Below the pieces are notes generated by a model. The model ran no database searches and was not told where the DNA came from. It saw nothing but the letters and a program-made list of their open reading frames with translations. DNA of 22,797 nt from Diplocarpon mali (Eukaryota; Ascomycota; Leotiomycetes; Helotiales; Drepanopezizaceae). A program made the position numbers and the translations under genes. The stretch lies in assembly GCA_024741835.1 (NCBI GenBank), contig JAENRP010000444.1, positions 7,371 to 30,167 of the forward strand. Direction: 5' to 3'. How positions within the stretch are numbered: the first letter of the stretch is position 1; the number at the start of each line of letters is the position of its first letter. Shown here piece after piece: positions 1 to 10,813 of this stretch.

Positions 1-16
1 CTCTCTCTCTCTCTCT
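1..16. repeat. (CT)8 microsatellite at window edge
   Basis: Eight CT dinucleotides open the window and may continue beyond it. They begin a pyrimidine-rich stretch that runs to the malic enzyme start, a common look for fungal promoters and 5' leaders. Confidence 0.8.
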
Positions 17-320
17 ATCAAGACCGTGGTTGTACTCGACGTATTGGAGTGACCGTATGATTGATTCGTCCATCCTCCCTCATCCTCTCCTCTCTTTCGC
101 GCTCCTACACTGGAGACAGAGACTCTCAACTCCAACTCCCCAACAGAGAACACCCGCAACATCACAACTGATCACGAGTCAGAGCTTTTCGCTTTTGAGT
201 ACCAGTTTACAAACTTACGTTTCGCTTCTCTCACCATTCTGCCGCTTCTCGCTTCCCCCCACTATTCTCAACCTCTCACCATTCCACCACTTCTCACCAC
301 CACATCCTCCACCCCCTCCA

Positions 321-393
321 GATACCTCCAATACCTCCAATACCTCCAGTACCTCCAATACCTCCAAGACCTCCAATACCTCCAGAAACCTCC
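321..393 (+). repeat. 9-bp minisatellite in the malic enzyme leader
   Basis: Eight units of about 9 bp (consensus AATACCTCC) end three bases before the ATG at 397; the last unit has 10 bp. Variants AGTACCTCC and AAGACCTCC occur inside. Because the unit is a multiple of three, it produces artificial repetitive reading frames on both strands (for example Glu-Val-Leu repeats on the minus strand), which I do not consider genes. The array most likely lies in the 5' untranslated leader of the downstream gene. Confidence 0.85.
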
Positions 394-396
394 AAA

Positions 397-2707
397 ATGT
401 CCTCCGCCCATAAGAAAACAACGCCCCATCTCCCCCATCCCTCTTTCTCCCACCTCTCCCTCAGCACCTCGGGCCCCCAAGACTGCGCGCTCTTCGGCTC
501 CGCCCTCCTCAATACGCCCTACTTCAACAAAGGCGCCGCCTTCTCCTCCTCGGAGCGCACGACCTTCAAGCTCACCGGCCTGCTCCCCTCCACCGTCGCG
601 GATCTGGAGACGCAGGTCAAGAGGGCGTATCAGCAGTATTCCAGCCGCCAGGATGATCTGGCCAAGAACACGTTCATGACGAGTTTGGCCGAGCAGAATC
701 AGGTGCTGTATTTTCGGGTGAGTTCGGGGGCCTTCTTTCGAATGTCTGGGTCCTCGGTGTTGAGCCTCTCAGCGGGAGACATCTCTTGACCTTGCCTGGG
801 CCTTTCTCCACAAGCAAGACGAGAGGGAGAGAGAGGGAGAGAGAGAGAGAGGGCGTCTACACGTGACTATAGCATCATGTGCTGTCTCTGCTCCGTGGCA
901 TCTGAGCGGCTGGAGGGACGGAGCTGGCTTCGAGCAGCAACAGCATCGTCGCAAGTGCGGAGCTGGAATCCGTGGCTTTCTCATTTCTCTTGCTTGCTGA
1001 TATCGTCTAATCCGCTGATTGCTCATCTCGTCCAGCTGATCCAAGACCACCTCAAAGAAATGTTCTCCGTCATCTACACCCCCACAGAGGGCGACGCCAT
1101 TCAGAATTACTCCCGCCTCTTCCGGCGCCCAGAGGGCTGTTTTCTCAACATCAACGACGTTGACCGCGTACACGATGACCTCGCACAGTGGGGACGACCA
1201 GAGGATATCGACTACATCGTAGTCACGGGTAAGCCCTCCCCACTCACCATCCTGAGATCGCGCTCAAGCTAACCAACAAATATGAATCAGATGGCGAAGA
1301 AATCCTCGGCATCGGTGACCAAGGTGTGGGCGGAATCCTGATTTCCGTGGCTAAATTGGTCCTGACCACCCTCTGCGCTGGGATCCACCCCAATCGCACC
1401 CTCCCCGTCGTCCTTGACTGTGGAACAGACAACGAAGACCTGCTCAACGATGATCTGTATCTTGGCCTCAAATTTCCACGAGTGAGAGGCGACAAGTACG
1501 ACGAGTTGGTGGATCGGTTCGTGCAATCGGCTCGAAAGCTGTATCCGCGGGCTTATATCCATTTTGAGGATTTTGGACTTACCAATGGTGCGTTTGCCAC
1601 TCTTTTCTTCGACATCATGTGTGGTGTTTACCATTCCATGTTTCGGTCCCCGTCATTTCTTTGTTCAGGTACAGCATCTTGTAGTAACGGACTCTCACAG
1701 CCCGCCGCATTCTCGACCGCTATCGCCCCAAGATTTCCTGCTTCAACGACGACGTCCAAGGCACTGGCTGCGTGACTCTCGCCGCCATCATGGCTGGACT
1801 ACACGTCTCCAGGCTCAAACTCCGCGACATGCGCTTGGTCGTCTTTGGCTCTGGAACAGCCGGCACAGGTATCGCCGACCAAGTCCGTGATGCCATTGCA
1901 GCCGATAGCAATATATCCAAGGAAGAAGCCGCCAAACAGATCTGGTGCGTCGACAAGCCCGGGCTTCTCCTCAAATCCCACGGCGCCATGCTGACCACGG
2001 CCCAAACGCCCTACGCACGCGAAGACTCCGAGTGGCATGACATCGACCACTCGTCTCTACTCTCCGTAGTCAAAGTCGTGAAGCCTCACGTCCTGATCGG
2101 CACTTCCACGAAACCCAAATCCTTCACCCAGGAAGTCGTGCAGGAGATGTCCTCGCACGTCTCCCGCCCCATCGTCTTCCCCCTCTCCAACCCAACCCGT
2201 CTCCACGAAGCCAGCCCCTCGGACATCAACACCTGGTCCCAAGGCCGCGCCCTCATCGCAACCGGCTCCCCCTTTCCGCCCGTCACCTACGAAGGCCGCA
2301 CCTACGAGGTCGCCGAGTGTAATAACAGCACCTGCTTCCCGGGGATTGGGCTTGGCTGCGTACTCTCCCGCACCAAGCTGCTCTCGGACAAGATGCTCGT
2401 CGCGGCCGTCAAAGCCCTCGCTGCGCAGTCCCCCGCGCTACAAGACCCCGACAAGGGCCTCCTCCCCGGCGTCGAGAACGTGAGAGACATCAGCGTGCAC
2501 ATCGCTCGCGCGGTCATCAAGCAGGCCGTCGACGAGGGCCTGGCGACTGAAGAGGGCATTCCGGCTGACGATGACGAGCTGGAGGAGTGGGTCAGGGAGC
2601 AGATGTGGGATCCGGTGTACAGACCGTTAAGATATGTCAAGGCGGACGGTGCATCGTCTGTTGCGAAAGGGGAGGCGGGGAGGGCGGCCGGGAGGGCGCA
2701 GGAGTAG
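397..2707 (+). CDS. MAE1: NAD(P)-dependent malic enzyme (four exons)
   Basis: Oxidative decarboxylation of L-malate to pyruvate and CO2 with reduction of NAD(P)+. Exons: 397-717, 1036-1228, 1291-1587, 1701-2707, giving 605 aa, a normal family length. All three introns are GT-AG (318, 62 and 113 nt; donors GTGAGT, GTAAGC, GTGCGT), and splicing joins the motifs in frame: YFR/LIQDHL, VVT/DGEEILG, FGLTN/ARRIL. Visible motifs: IYTPTEG near residue 120 (substrate domain), FEDFGLTN, the malic enzyme signature FNDDVQGTG near 285, the dinucleotide-binding loop GSGTAGTG near 320, then PLSNPT and the TGSPFPP and NNSTCFPGIGLG blocks. The ATG follows AAA, a good fungal context, and a 9-bp minisatellite. 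I see no clear mitochondrial presequence and cannot tell NAD from NADP preference. The symbol follows the yeast orthologue and is a family-level call. Confidence 0.95.
821..853 (+). repeat. GA-rich microsatellite inside malic enzyme intron 1
   Basis: An almost pure GAGAGG/GAGA purine tract lies inside the 318-nt first intron (718-1035). It probably explains why this intron is far longer than the gene's other two (62 and 113 nt). Confidence 0.8.
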
Positions 2708-4149
2708 TAGAGATGGGCATGTATTTTGTAGAAGGGCGTGGAGATTTTAACTACCTTTGCGCTGAGATAGTCGGGTTCAGTGCTGTAAGTGTTGGCTGCG
2801 CTTCATATCCATTCTGCTCGGAACTATGCTCCGCGTCGTGCAGCACATAGGTACCTCTCCTCACGGTCGCCATCACAATATTACATCATTCTGTTAACAT
2901 TTATTTTGTTCCATTCCAATTTTGTCCGATACTTGCAAACGCATGTATTCCATGCATGCAAACTCTGTAACCAGACTTCTCACGTTAATCTCAAACTCGA
3001 GGTATTGAGTAGAGGGTCCAGTAGATTCCAATCACGTCAAGTCGGAAAATGACGCTGGTTCTATTTGTTGAAATAGTAGATGCTATTTTCAAGCATTTTT
3101 CTCGTTTCCAGAATTTACTGTGGATAAGGAAAACGAAGTTGCTTGATTGACGGCTGAACTAGCTTGGTCCCGGCTTGGCTCCAAACTAGTCTCGTTTTAA
3201 TCAACATACGCTTTTACGTCTTTATCTCAGCGTTGAGCCCAATTCTAGTTATCTTTTACTGATACAATTGCCACTTAGTCAAGGCCTTCCAAAACGGCCC
3301 TGTTCGGGCGGTTGTAGACCATCAACTATATTGATCAAGGAGTGACGAGAAGGCAGAAACGTTCTCGTGGAAAGTCAAGAAATAACGAGGTCTCTTGAGA
3401 TTGACTTTCATGCTATTGTCTTGATCTCCAAGCAAGGACCCTCTTGTGATTTTTATCTTTTTCACACGGGCAGACCCAAATAAGAGCCTCAAATTATCAC
3501 CAAGACGAAGACGCCGAGACAAATAATAAGCTTTAAGAGATCATCCTCTCCGGAGTCCAGACAGCCTCCTTGCCTACGATGGAATTCCGCGATATCTACT
3601 TCGATTCGTGACTTACCTCGGACAAGAGTTCTTCAAGCATCTCACGCGTGAGAATCTCGAATGACTACTAAGACCGAACGGCTCTGCTTTCTTGAAATCC
3701 ACCTCTGATATGCTGCGGCTTCTGCCTGTTTGGGCAGGATAACTAATTTCCGAGATCGACGTTGGTGTTTAAGGTTGAAGAATCGGATTTGACTAGTACC
3801 GCAGTGGATGCCGGAGTGATAAAATTTGACAAGAGCCTCAATTCTCAATAAAAGAAAGGCTCCCTGTGGGTTGATCGAGCCGTATCCTATGCTAACTCCT
3901 CTGCGACGTCCTCCGCAAGTATATCGTACACATATCCTTAATCTTGGTAAAGCTGGCAATATCATTTGTCTTATCGGCCGCATTGGAATATATCAATCTA
4001 GTCTCATTACTTTGTCAGTGTGCTTGGTGATACCCCTGTATCTCTTGACATTTACCAAGATGATCAACCCCAAGAGTATTGCCACGGCAAAGAACCCAAT
4101 CGCCTCTGCCCTTTCCCCGAAAAAGAAAAGAGACCTCCCATACGCCCTC
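2708..4149. other. Gene-poor spacer
   Basis: Between the malic enzyme stop and the 3' end of the minus-strand Cys/His-rich gene. The first part is the probable 3' untranslated region. From about 2870 the sequence is AT-richer with dispersed stop codons. The longest open stretches (3322-3522 minus, 3642-3983 minus, and 3826 onward on plus) show no domain, no sensible initiation context and no composition typical of the neighbouring exons. I recognise no transposon, tRNA or structural RNA. It may be decayed repeat DNA, but no motif proves this. Confidence 0.5.
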
Positions 4150-4706
4150 TCATCCGGATGTTCGCTCGCATCGGTCCCTGTTCTCCCCCCCTTCCCCCGC
4201 GATCTCATTCTTGGCCGGGCTCCCCTCCGCCGGACTCTTCTTTTTCTTCCTCTCCTCCTTCAACCTCTGCACCGTTTTCTTGGTATTGGCTACCGCCGTC
4301 TTATTTGGCGCAGCCTTCTCGAGCCTCCCGACTCCCCCCTCGCCCTCATCCTGACTGCCACTCTTCTTCCTGTGCTTGGTGGCTTCCCATGCATCTTGCC
4401 TCGCCCTAATCGTAACAAGAGTGTCAGTAGTCCAGGTCCTCGCACGAGAGGCCGAAACACCGGGGGATCGGAGTGGAAAAGGGCATACTTCTTCGCGCGG
4501 GCGCAGAGAGCGCACTCGTCCTTCTTGGAGAAAGCCCAGTCGTGCAGCTTGCAGTAGTGCTCGTGGACGGTGCACCAGGCCGGGCTGGCGATCCGACAGT
4601 TGCCGGCCTCGATCGTACTCTTCACCGTGCCGCTCTTGTTGCGGATCGTGACAGGACCTGACTTGCCAGGGCAGGAGTGTCGCGGGCCGTTGACGATGTG
4701 AGGCAT
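4150..4706 (-). CDS. Hypothetical small Cys/His-rich protein with basic Lys/Glu-rich tail
   Basis: Not recognised as a named family. Proposed exons on the minus strand are 4706-4459 and 4405-4150, giving 167 aa. The N-terminal half has regularly placed possible metal ligands: C12, C37, C45, H48, H50, C52, H55, C65 and C68, ending ECALC followed by basic residues, which suggests a small zinc-binding fold. The C-terminal half is strongly charged (KHRKKSG, KEERKKKK), probably disordered or nuclear-targeting. The 53-nt intron is inferred: donor GTTTCG is weak, but a CTGAC branch-point match lies about 14 nt before the TTAG acceptor, and splicing restores a frame with protein-like composition. Without splicing the frame ends at 4290 in a basic tail and gives a 138-residue protein. 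The start at 4706 is chosen because the metal-ligand region follows directly; an upstream in-frame ATG exists at 4742. Confidence 0.6.
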
Positions 4707-4742
4707 GGTGTGTGGTGTGAGTGGCACGGTATGGTGGTACAA

Positions 4743-6402
4743 GTGGACTGGTGTGTTACTGTGTGTGTCGATAAGAGGAGACTTGATGGTGTGGTCGGTG
4801 CTGTAGAAGGATAAAAGGTTCGTCGCAGTCGAAATTGATGATATCGGGGCCAGCCAGGACGAGGTGGTTTGTCCTAGTGCTTAGATCAAATCAGCAGTGA
4901 ATACCACAAGTCTCACGATGAAAGCCGAGACTAGAATTACTACTCTCTCTGACGACCTACTGTCCAGATTATCGCGTAGCGGAGAGATAACAAAATCAAC
5001 AACCGAAGATTGTCTGTGGTCAAAGGCGAAATCAGGCCGAGATCGATTGGAACCGTCGCTTATCGAAGAATGCGTTGCAATGTTCGAAAATACATCATCG
5101 AATTTGGGTATATGCCATGTAGAGATAGAAATATATTCAAAGTTCGATTCCCAAGGTGATGTCTGTGGCTCTTATTCCGCGACCCTGTAAATACAACAGC
5201 AAGACTTCAGTTATTATTATCAAGCAAAACGCAGCCCAGCAACGTAAGGATCCGTGTGGAGATCATCCCTAGATTCCAGAATACTTTGGATATCGGCATG
5301 CAGTATAGCTACCCGTGGAAGTCGAGTACTGAATTGACATGTAGGACTTGGATTTTTCAGCAGGATTATCTCTCGCTTAGATGTGGGTCTAATGTCAACA
5401 AAGGAATTCTCTAACATTTCTTTAGTGTGAACAGCGGGCGAAGTCTTTATACTGAGGGTTAGCGTGCAGCCTTGAGAATCAAATATTGGCACAATCGTCT
5501 GCTTGAGATCGTAGGTTTTCAAAGCCATACCTCCGAGGACCTGGGGCCTATTTGTATCCACTAGGTGTTGCCACCTTCAACCTCGAGTGCACGCCTTGAG
5601 TAACTCAAGTGAGGTAAAGAACACAGAAACTGGGATTGGAAGCACAGGAGTTAATATGATAGAGACAATAGTAGGTGAAGGATCAGAGCCATTGAGAGCT
5701 GGTATTCATACATGGACCAGAGTTTGCTTTACCGTACCACAAACATCCGGTTGAAGCTCGGGTTTCTGTATATGCTTGCAGCTGCAATTTCAATATCTAT
5801 GTAACCACCAAATAGAAGATCCAATTGAGTACTGAACACTACATTTTCTCCGGGGTTATTTACTCCAGTCTCCAGAGCTCGATGGTGTAGTAGTGTGACT
5901 GGGGAAGCGAGGGTTGGTACAACGCTTGGAGAAAAGATTATAAAGAGCCAATCCGGGATTCTGACCTGTATTGCTAAATCTTCAGAAATTTTTTATGTTT
6001 GCAACGGGCTTTGCGCAAATAAATGTAATGACTAGTCAAAAGACCAGCCGCAGTGGCAGCGCTACTAAAATTTCACCACCACAACTGCAATGTAAAGTGA
6101 CCACGTATTATCCTCCCCCCGTCACATATCATTGCAAGAACGGGCGACAGACCTATCACTGCCCTAGCTTTTCTTTTCTCCTGAGCGATAAAACATGCTA
6201 AGTGTCCTCGTCACGTGGTGTACCCTGCATAACATTACCGAGGACATCGACTCGAACCTCCTCTGCTCTCCAACCAGCAGCATTTTTGTCTCATAGATGA
6301 AAGGCCTCCGCATCTTGCCTCTAACATTTCTCAGACTTGGAGATGATCGCAATCGTGGTGTGACCTCTTGGTTAGCATGAGGCTGAAACACAAAGCCGAG
6401 AC
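4743..6402. other. Intergenic region with only weak open reading frames
   Basis: 4743-4890 is probably the promoter of the minus-strand Cys/His-rich gene. Beyond it composition is near 45 percent GC with many stops. Two short frames look slightly protein-like: 4897-5190 plus (97 aa) and 5220-5561 minus (113 aa, with internal Met near 5528 beginning MALKTYDLKQ). Neither carries a domain, signal peptide or splice pattern I can identify, and frames of this length are expected by chance. Nothing else stands out. Confidence 0.4.
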
Positions 6403-7014
6403 ATGGCAAACCTGAGGAATTCTCGCCATGCCGCTCGATATCTTCGAAGCTATCTACACTTCGAGTCAGTTACCGAGTCGTGGCATCAATGGTACAGCTT
6501 CATCAAGGGCAGCAGGGAGGGCAATGTCCCAAGAGTCTCTTCGAAGAGCACCAAGCCACGTCTGAAGTCCGCGCCGCTTCATCGAGATCTGAGACCGCAC
6601 CACCCTATACCCACGAGGGGAGCTTCAACGATGGATTCTGACGCAACAACGGTATCACTGCCGCGCACCAGACGTGCTCCTCCCCTCGGTACTCGACTCC
6701 TGCACCCCAAGTTGCTCCGTCTCGAACTCTCTCCCCCCCAACTCTCCGGCATGATCCCCATAACCCCTTGCAGCGATCTGAGGATACACACTCCTCCTCA
6801 GCGCACCCTCAAGGCCCGTCGAATCGGCTCCCAGTATGCTGTAGCAGAGCCGCGGCCGGTCTGCGAAACGGTCCGAACACCCTCATCCTGACACCCCAAA
6901 TACCTCCCGCTCCTCACCATCCACCTTTGCCGGCGCCCCCTACGCGTAGAGCTGAGCGAGGCGAGCTCCATGCGCCTCAGAGGAATCGAAGAGGATGCAC
7001 ATTAATACCCCTCG
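6403..7014 (+). other. Possible 5' leader or upstream exon of the coiled-coil gene
   Basis: An open frame at 6403-6891 (162 aa, Pro/Arg-rich) includes an ATG at 6631 in good context (A at -3, G at +4) that would encode 87 aa starting MDSDATTVSL. It is in the same phase as the coding frame that begins at 7015 but is separated from it by stops at 6889 and 7003. I could not find a strong donor/acceptor pair that joins the two in frame. It could be a short separate gene, a missed first exon, or an untranslated leader with upstream frames. Confidence 0.3.
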
Positions 7015-7826
7015 ATGTCCCTGACGCGCATCCCGCTGCAACAAGTCTTCCGCTCCAAACACCCTAGACGCGAGAAGAGCTTCTCGGTGTCCTCGCGAGA
7101 CTCGGACGAGCTCAGCATCCTACCGTCGACATCGTCGTCCCCCCCGGTGGAGGAGAAGGACAAGGCGTCTCCACCCGCGGGGCTCGCCACAAGACCTGAT
7201 TCCGAGTTCGTGAGACGGAGTAGTAGAAGAAGAAGCCGAAGAAGCAAGTCGGGCGTGTTCAGGTTCGGCACCATGTCCGCGCTACCCCCGCCGCTGCGCG
7301 GCACGCGCACGCCGCAAATGCTGGAGTACGAGCGGCAAGCCGAAGAGCGGGCTCGAGAGGCGGCGCAGGTAGAAGAGGAGCGGGAGCGGATGGTCGAGGA
7401 GCGGGAGCGCATGGCGCGGGAGCAGGAGAGGATCGCGCAGGAGGAGTACGAGATGCGGCAGTACTACGAGGCCGAGGCGCTGCGGCATGCCGAGGAGATG
7501 AGGCTGCACAAAGAGGGTCAGTACCGTGCTTCTCGTTTCCGTCCCGTGTGCCGGGGAGGAGGCGCGTAGGGGGACAACGTCAACAACACCAGCGAGGAAT
7601 TACGCGAGCTGACCCTCCCGCAACAGAGGTGCGCCGGCACCAAGAGCTCATCAAAGACCACGACCGCCGCATCCGCGACCACGAGGCGAGCTCCGAGGCC
7701 TTTGCAAAGGTCATCGTCATGCCCGCGAGAGGAGGGCGGGCCGTCTCTTTCGTGCAGGCTCAGGCCGGGGGAGGAGCACGCAACGACAGCGTGGGCTCGA
7801 GTGCGTCGAGGAACGGCGGCGCTTGA
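7015..7826 (+). CDS. Hypothetical coiled-coil protein (two exons)
   Basis: Not recognised. Exons 7015-7516 and 7627-7826 give 233 aa. The intron is well supported: donor GTCAGT, a GCTGAC branch-point match at 7609-7614, acceptor CAACAG, and an in-frame join that continues the charged helix (HKE/EVRRHQELIKDHDRR). Residues 1-100 are Ser/Arg/Pro-rich and probably disordered, with a basic RRSSRRRSRRS patch near residue 65. Residues about 102-190 are a Glu/Arg-rich heptad-like coiled coil (repeated EERERM, REQERIAQ). The tail is Gly/Ser-rich. A TAA at 7003-7005 lies just upstream in frame, so 7015 is the first usable ATG unless an unseen exon precedes it. Such proteins are often scaffolding or lineage-specific; no function can be assigned. 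Confidence 0.7.
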
Positions 7827-8744
7827 TTGTGAACGAGGCGTTCCCGACGACCGCTGGAGACTGGAGACCGGAGGCTAGAGGCCGGCCGTCTCGGCCTTCT
7901 CGGCCGTCTTCTCGGCTCATGCGCTCGGCTCTCGTGGATTCTTGGATCTCGACTGCCCACCCATCCACCCCAAGCTGGCGAGAACCCGAGAACCCGAGGA
8001 TCCGGGCTGGGAGCAGCCAGAGGTATTGTATGAGACAGATGCCAGACGATCCCGATCCCATTTTCAGCGCGGGATATCGAGAGAGCCAGGTATGCATATA
8101 TATCATCCCCGGCCCCCTTTTCCCCCCAACCACGTCGCATCACATCGCATCATACCACGCTACATAGCACCGCCCAGTGCAACTCAAAAGCAATACAATA
8201 CAACAAAATGCCATACCACATGACACCACCCAAAGTATTATGTAGTTAAAATAGCTAACAGTCCAAGCAGACCGACCTCTCCGAGGAGGAAACCACACCT
8301 AGCCAGTCTGCGACGCAGCGAATGTGCCATCTCGATTTCTAGATAGTGTAAACTATAGAGGTTTCGGCCGGGGATAAGAGCCGTTTTTCCGATCGACCGC
8401 TTATATAGAAGAAAGAAGTCGTGGGGGCGCGGGCAGGATAGTAAGAATAGACAGGGGAAATGGAATGGGTAGATGAAAAGGACAAACAGCAGAGAAAGAA
8501 TGAAGGAGGGAGGAAAGGACTGAAACGAAAAGTCACATTGCTTGAAACGCAGGTGCTTGATAGAGTAATATATATGTCATCACAGCATTGTCCATCTCGT
8601 GAATCTTAAACATCCTTGGTATAGGAAACATAAGATCAACGAAAGCACTTCAAAAATGCATGCACGCTGCACATACCCTAGGTATCCCCCAAAATGCCAA
8701 CAATGCAACGCTATCGACTTGTGACGACCACCAGAATGAGTCCG
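7827..8744. other. Intergenic region between convergent genes
   Basis: Holds the 3' flanks of the coiled-coil gene (plus) and the MFS gene (minus). 7860-7920 has short GC-rich near-repeats of the type GGCCGTCTCGGCC. Around 8090-8230 and 8520-8650 the sequence becomes AT-rich. The open frames present overlap each other on both strands and show no recognisable protein features. Confidence 0.5.
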
Positions 8745-10813
8745 TCAGACCTCTTCTTTCAAAGCACCGCCCAGCTCTCTTCTCCTCTCTGTCTCCTCGT
8801 TTCTCCTATCTTCCTCCTTCGACGACCCTCTTCCCAGCTTGCCCCTCTCCTTGACCTCCCTCCTATGCTCCTCCTCTTCGCCCAGCCCTGTCTTTATCGT
8901 CTGGTGTTCCTTGCTCAAGACATGACTACCTATAAAAGCGCAACATAACAAGCCCAGTGCCGCAAACGCCACGTACACGATCCACATCGTGCGCAGACTC
9001 TCGTGGAAGGTGTCTCTTGCAATCTCACGCTGGGCAGCTGGCAGCCGGGAGACGATACCAACACTAGCGCCTGCTGAGCCGCCTGATAGGGATGATGCAG
9101 TCTCGGGGCCAAGGGCTGCTTGGAGGGCCGGGTACCGAGTCTGCATTTCATTTTGAAAGACCACGCCTCCGATTACCACCGAGATAGAGGTTGCTAGGTT
9201 GCGGGTGAATCCGAACGTCGCTGTCGCGGTTGCGATATCTTTCGGTTCGATCATAGCCTGCAGAGAGAGCAGGGGAGATTGGAAGTTAGGGCCGACACCG
9301 ATTCCAGCGACAATTTGATACAGGATTATCTTCGCCCAGCCAGGACGACGAGGGAAGTCGATGTAGAGCCCAAAGCCGAGAAGCATGAAACTCATGCCAA
9401 ACCAGATTGCAGGGAGATATTTACCGGTCTTCTTGATGAACACACCAGTTATACCTGACGTTACCGAGAGTGACATTACGAACGGGAGGAGGTAGACCCC
9501 GGAGAGGAGCGGTGTCGCTCCCAAGACGGCTTGGAAGTACAGGGGTGCGTAGTAAGTGCCTGCGATGAAGACAAAGCCGTGGCAGAAACATACGCCAAGG
9601 GAGGCGATGTTGGATCTGTGCTTGAAGATCCGCAGAGGCATAACCGGGTAGCGTGCAAACTTCCACTCGTTGAGAATGAAGAGGCCTCCAACCATGACGC
9701 CGAAGACGATCAGGCAGAGGACGGTTGCCGAGTCCCAGGGATGAGTGACGCCGCCGAATTCCAGGCCAAGGAGGAGCATCAATGTGCCTCCGACAATTGT
9801 CAAAGACCCAGCCCAGTCCACGGCTTTCAGGCCGTCCCAAACTGGTGTCCGAGGGTTGTGCAGATGTAGGAAGAAAAAGAGGAGTATGGAGACAGTCCCC
9901 GTGATTGGCACTGCAGTTCGTCAGCCGTGGTCCACAGGTGTAGCGATCCAGCACTTACGATTGATGTAAAAACACCATCTGAGTACGAATTAGACTTGGT
10001 GGACGATCAGGTGTTCCTCGAGGTAGGAATCTACACTCACCTCCAGCTCACTTTTTCCGTAAACACTCCCCCCAGAATCGGACCCACCGCACTCGCAAAC
10101 GCCCATACCATCCCAATCACACCATAGTACGCGCCTCGACTGCGCATGCTGAACAGGTCCGTGATGCAGATATTGACCAAGATAATCAGCCCCCCGCCAC
10201 CGATGCCCTGGATGGCTCTCGCGGCAATCAGCATCCCAACACTAACGCTGACGGCTGCCAACAGACTGCCGATGAAGAAAACGGCCGACGCGACAAGCAA
10301 GATCGGTTTGCGCCCCCAGATGTCCGAGATCTTCCCCCATGATGGCACAGAAGCCGCGTTGGCGAGCAGGTAGGCAGATCCGATCCACGTGTAGCCGGCA
10401 TTCGAGTGGAAGTATTCGCTGATGGTCGGGAGCGCGGTTGTGATGATCGTGGTATCGAGGGCAGCGAGAAAGACCGAGGCGCAGAGGGAGAGGACGATTA
10501 TGGTGGTTTCGAGTTTGGTGCGCGTGTCTTCGGGGCTCGTAGTCGGCTGGGCAAGGGGAGCATCGTGACTTGGTGGTGGCGGTTCTGGGACGGCGGTTGT
10601 TTGCTCTTCGATGCTGTTATTAGAGCTGCTGGAGGGATTTGGGAGGTTCTTGGAGCATGACAAGGGCGTAAGTCCGTGTACTGGCTCTGGCTGCTGCCCT
10701 GGTAATGTTGTTTCCTCCCCAGCACCCGTAAACCCTTCCTTTTGTACATCTGTGTCAGTGGTTGGCTTCATTTCCGCGTCTTTGTGTCTCTTCAGGGGCC
10801 TGGCCCTATTCAC
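8745..10813 (-). CDS. MFS multidrug efflux transporter, DHA2 (14-TM) type
   Basis: Proton-driven export of small hydrophobic compounds across the plasma membrane; the substrate cannot be told from sequence. Exons on the minus strand: 10813-10041, 9978-9959 and 9910-8745, giving 652 aa. A disordered Ser/Pro/Thr-rich N-terminus (about 100 residues) is followed by many hydrophobic segments. Motifs: LDTTIITTALPTI near 119-131 (family motif D1), GKISDIWGRKP near 160-170 (motif A), and GPILGG before TEKVSWRWCFYINLPI (motif C region). The C-terminus is a charged Glu/Arg/Lys tail. The introns (62 and 48 nt, donors GTGAGT and GTAAGT) flank a 20-nt microexon that encodes WCFYIN. An alternative start is the Met at 10771 (MKPTTDTD). 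DHA2 pumps act in fungicide or toxin resistance and in metabolite export, but no biosynthetic genes lie beside this one. Confidence 0.93.

Noticed and set aside
215..512. Several minus-strand open frames with Glu-Val-Leu or Gly-Gly-Ile repeats
   Set aside because: They are translations of the 9-bp minisatellite and exist in all frames; they overlap the malic enzyme start.
1720..2640. Minus-strand open frames across malic enzyme exon 4
   Set aside because: They are shadows of a strongly supported plus-strand exon and have no domain content.
5135..5160. Sequence resembling a tRNA B box (AGTTCGATTCC)
   Set aside because: No A box at the right distance and no acceptor or anticodon stem can be folded around it.
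6236..6262. Minus-strand GGTTCGAGTC resembling a tRNA T-loop
   Set aside because: The flanking bases do not form a 5-bp T stem and no cloverleaf is visible.
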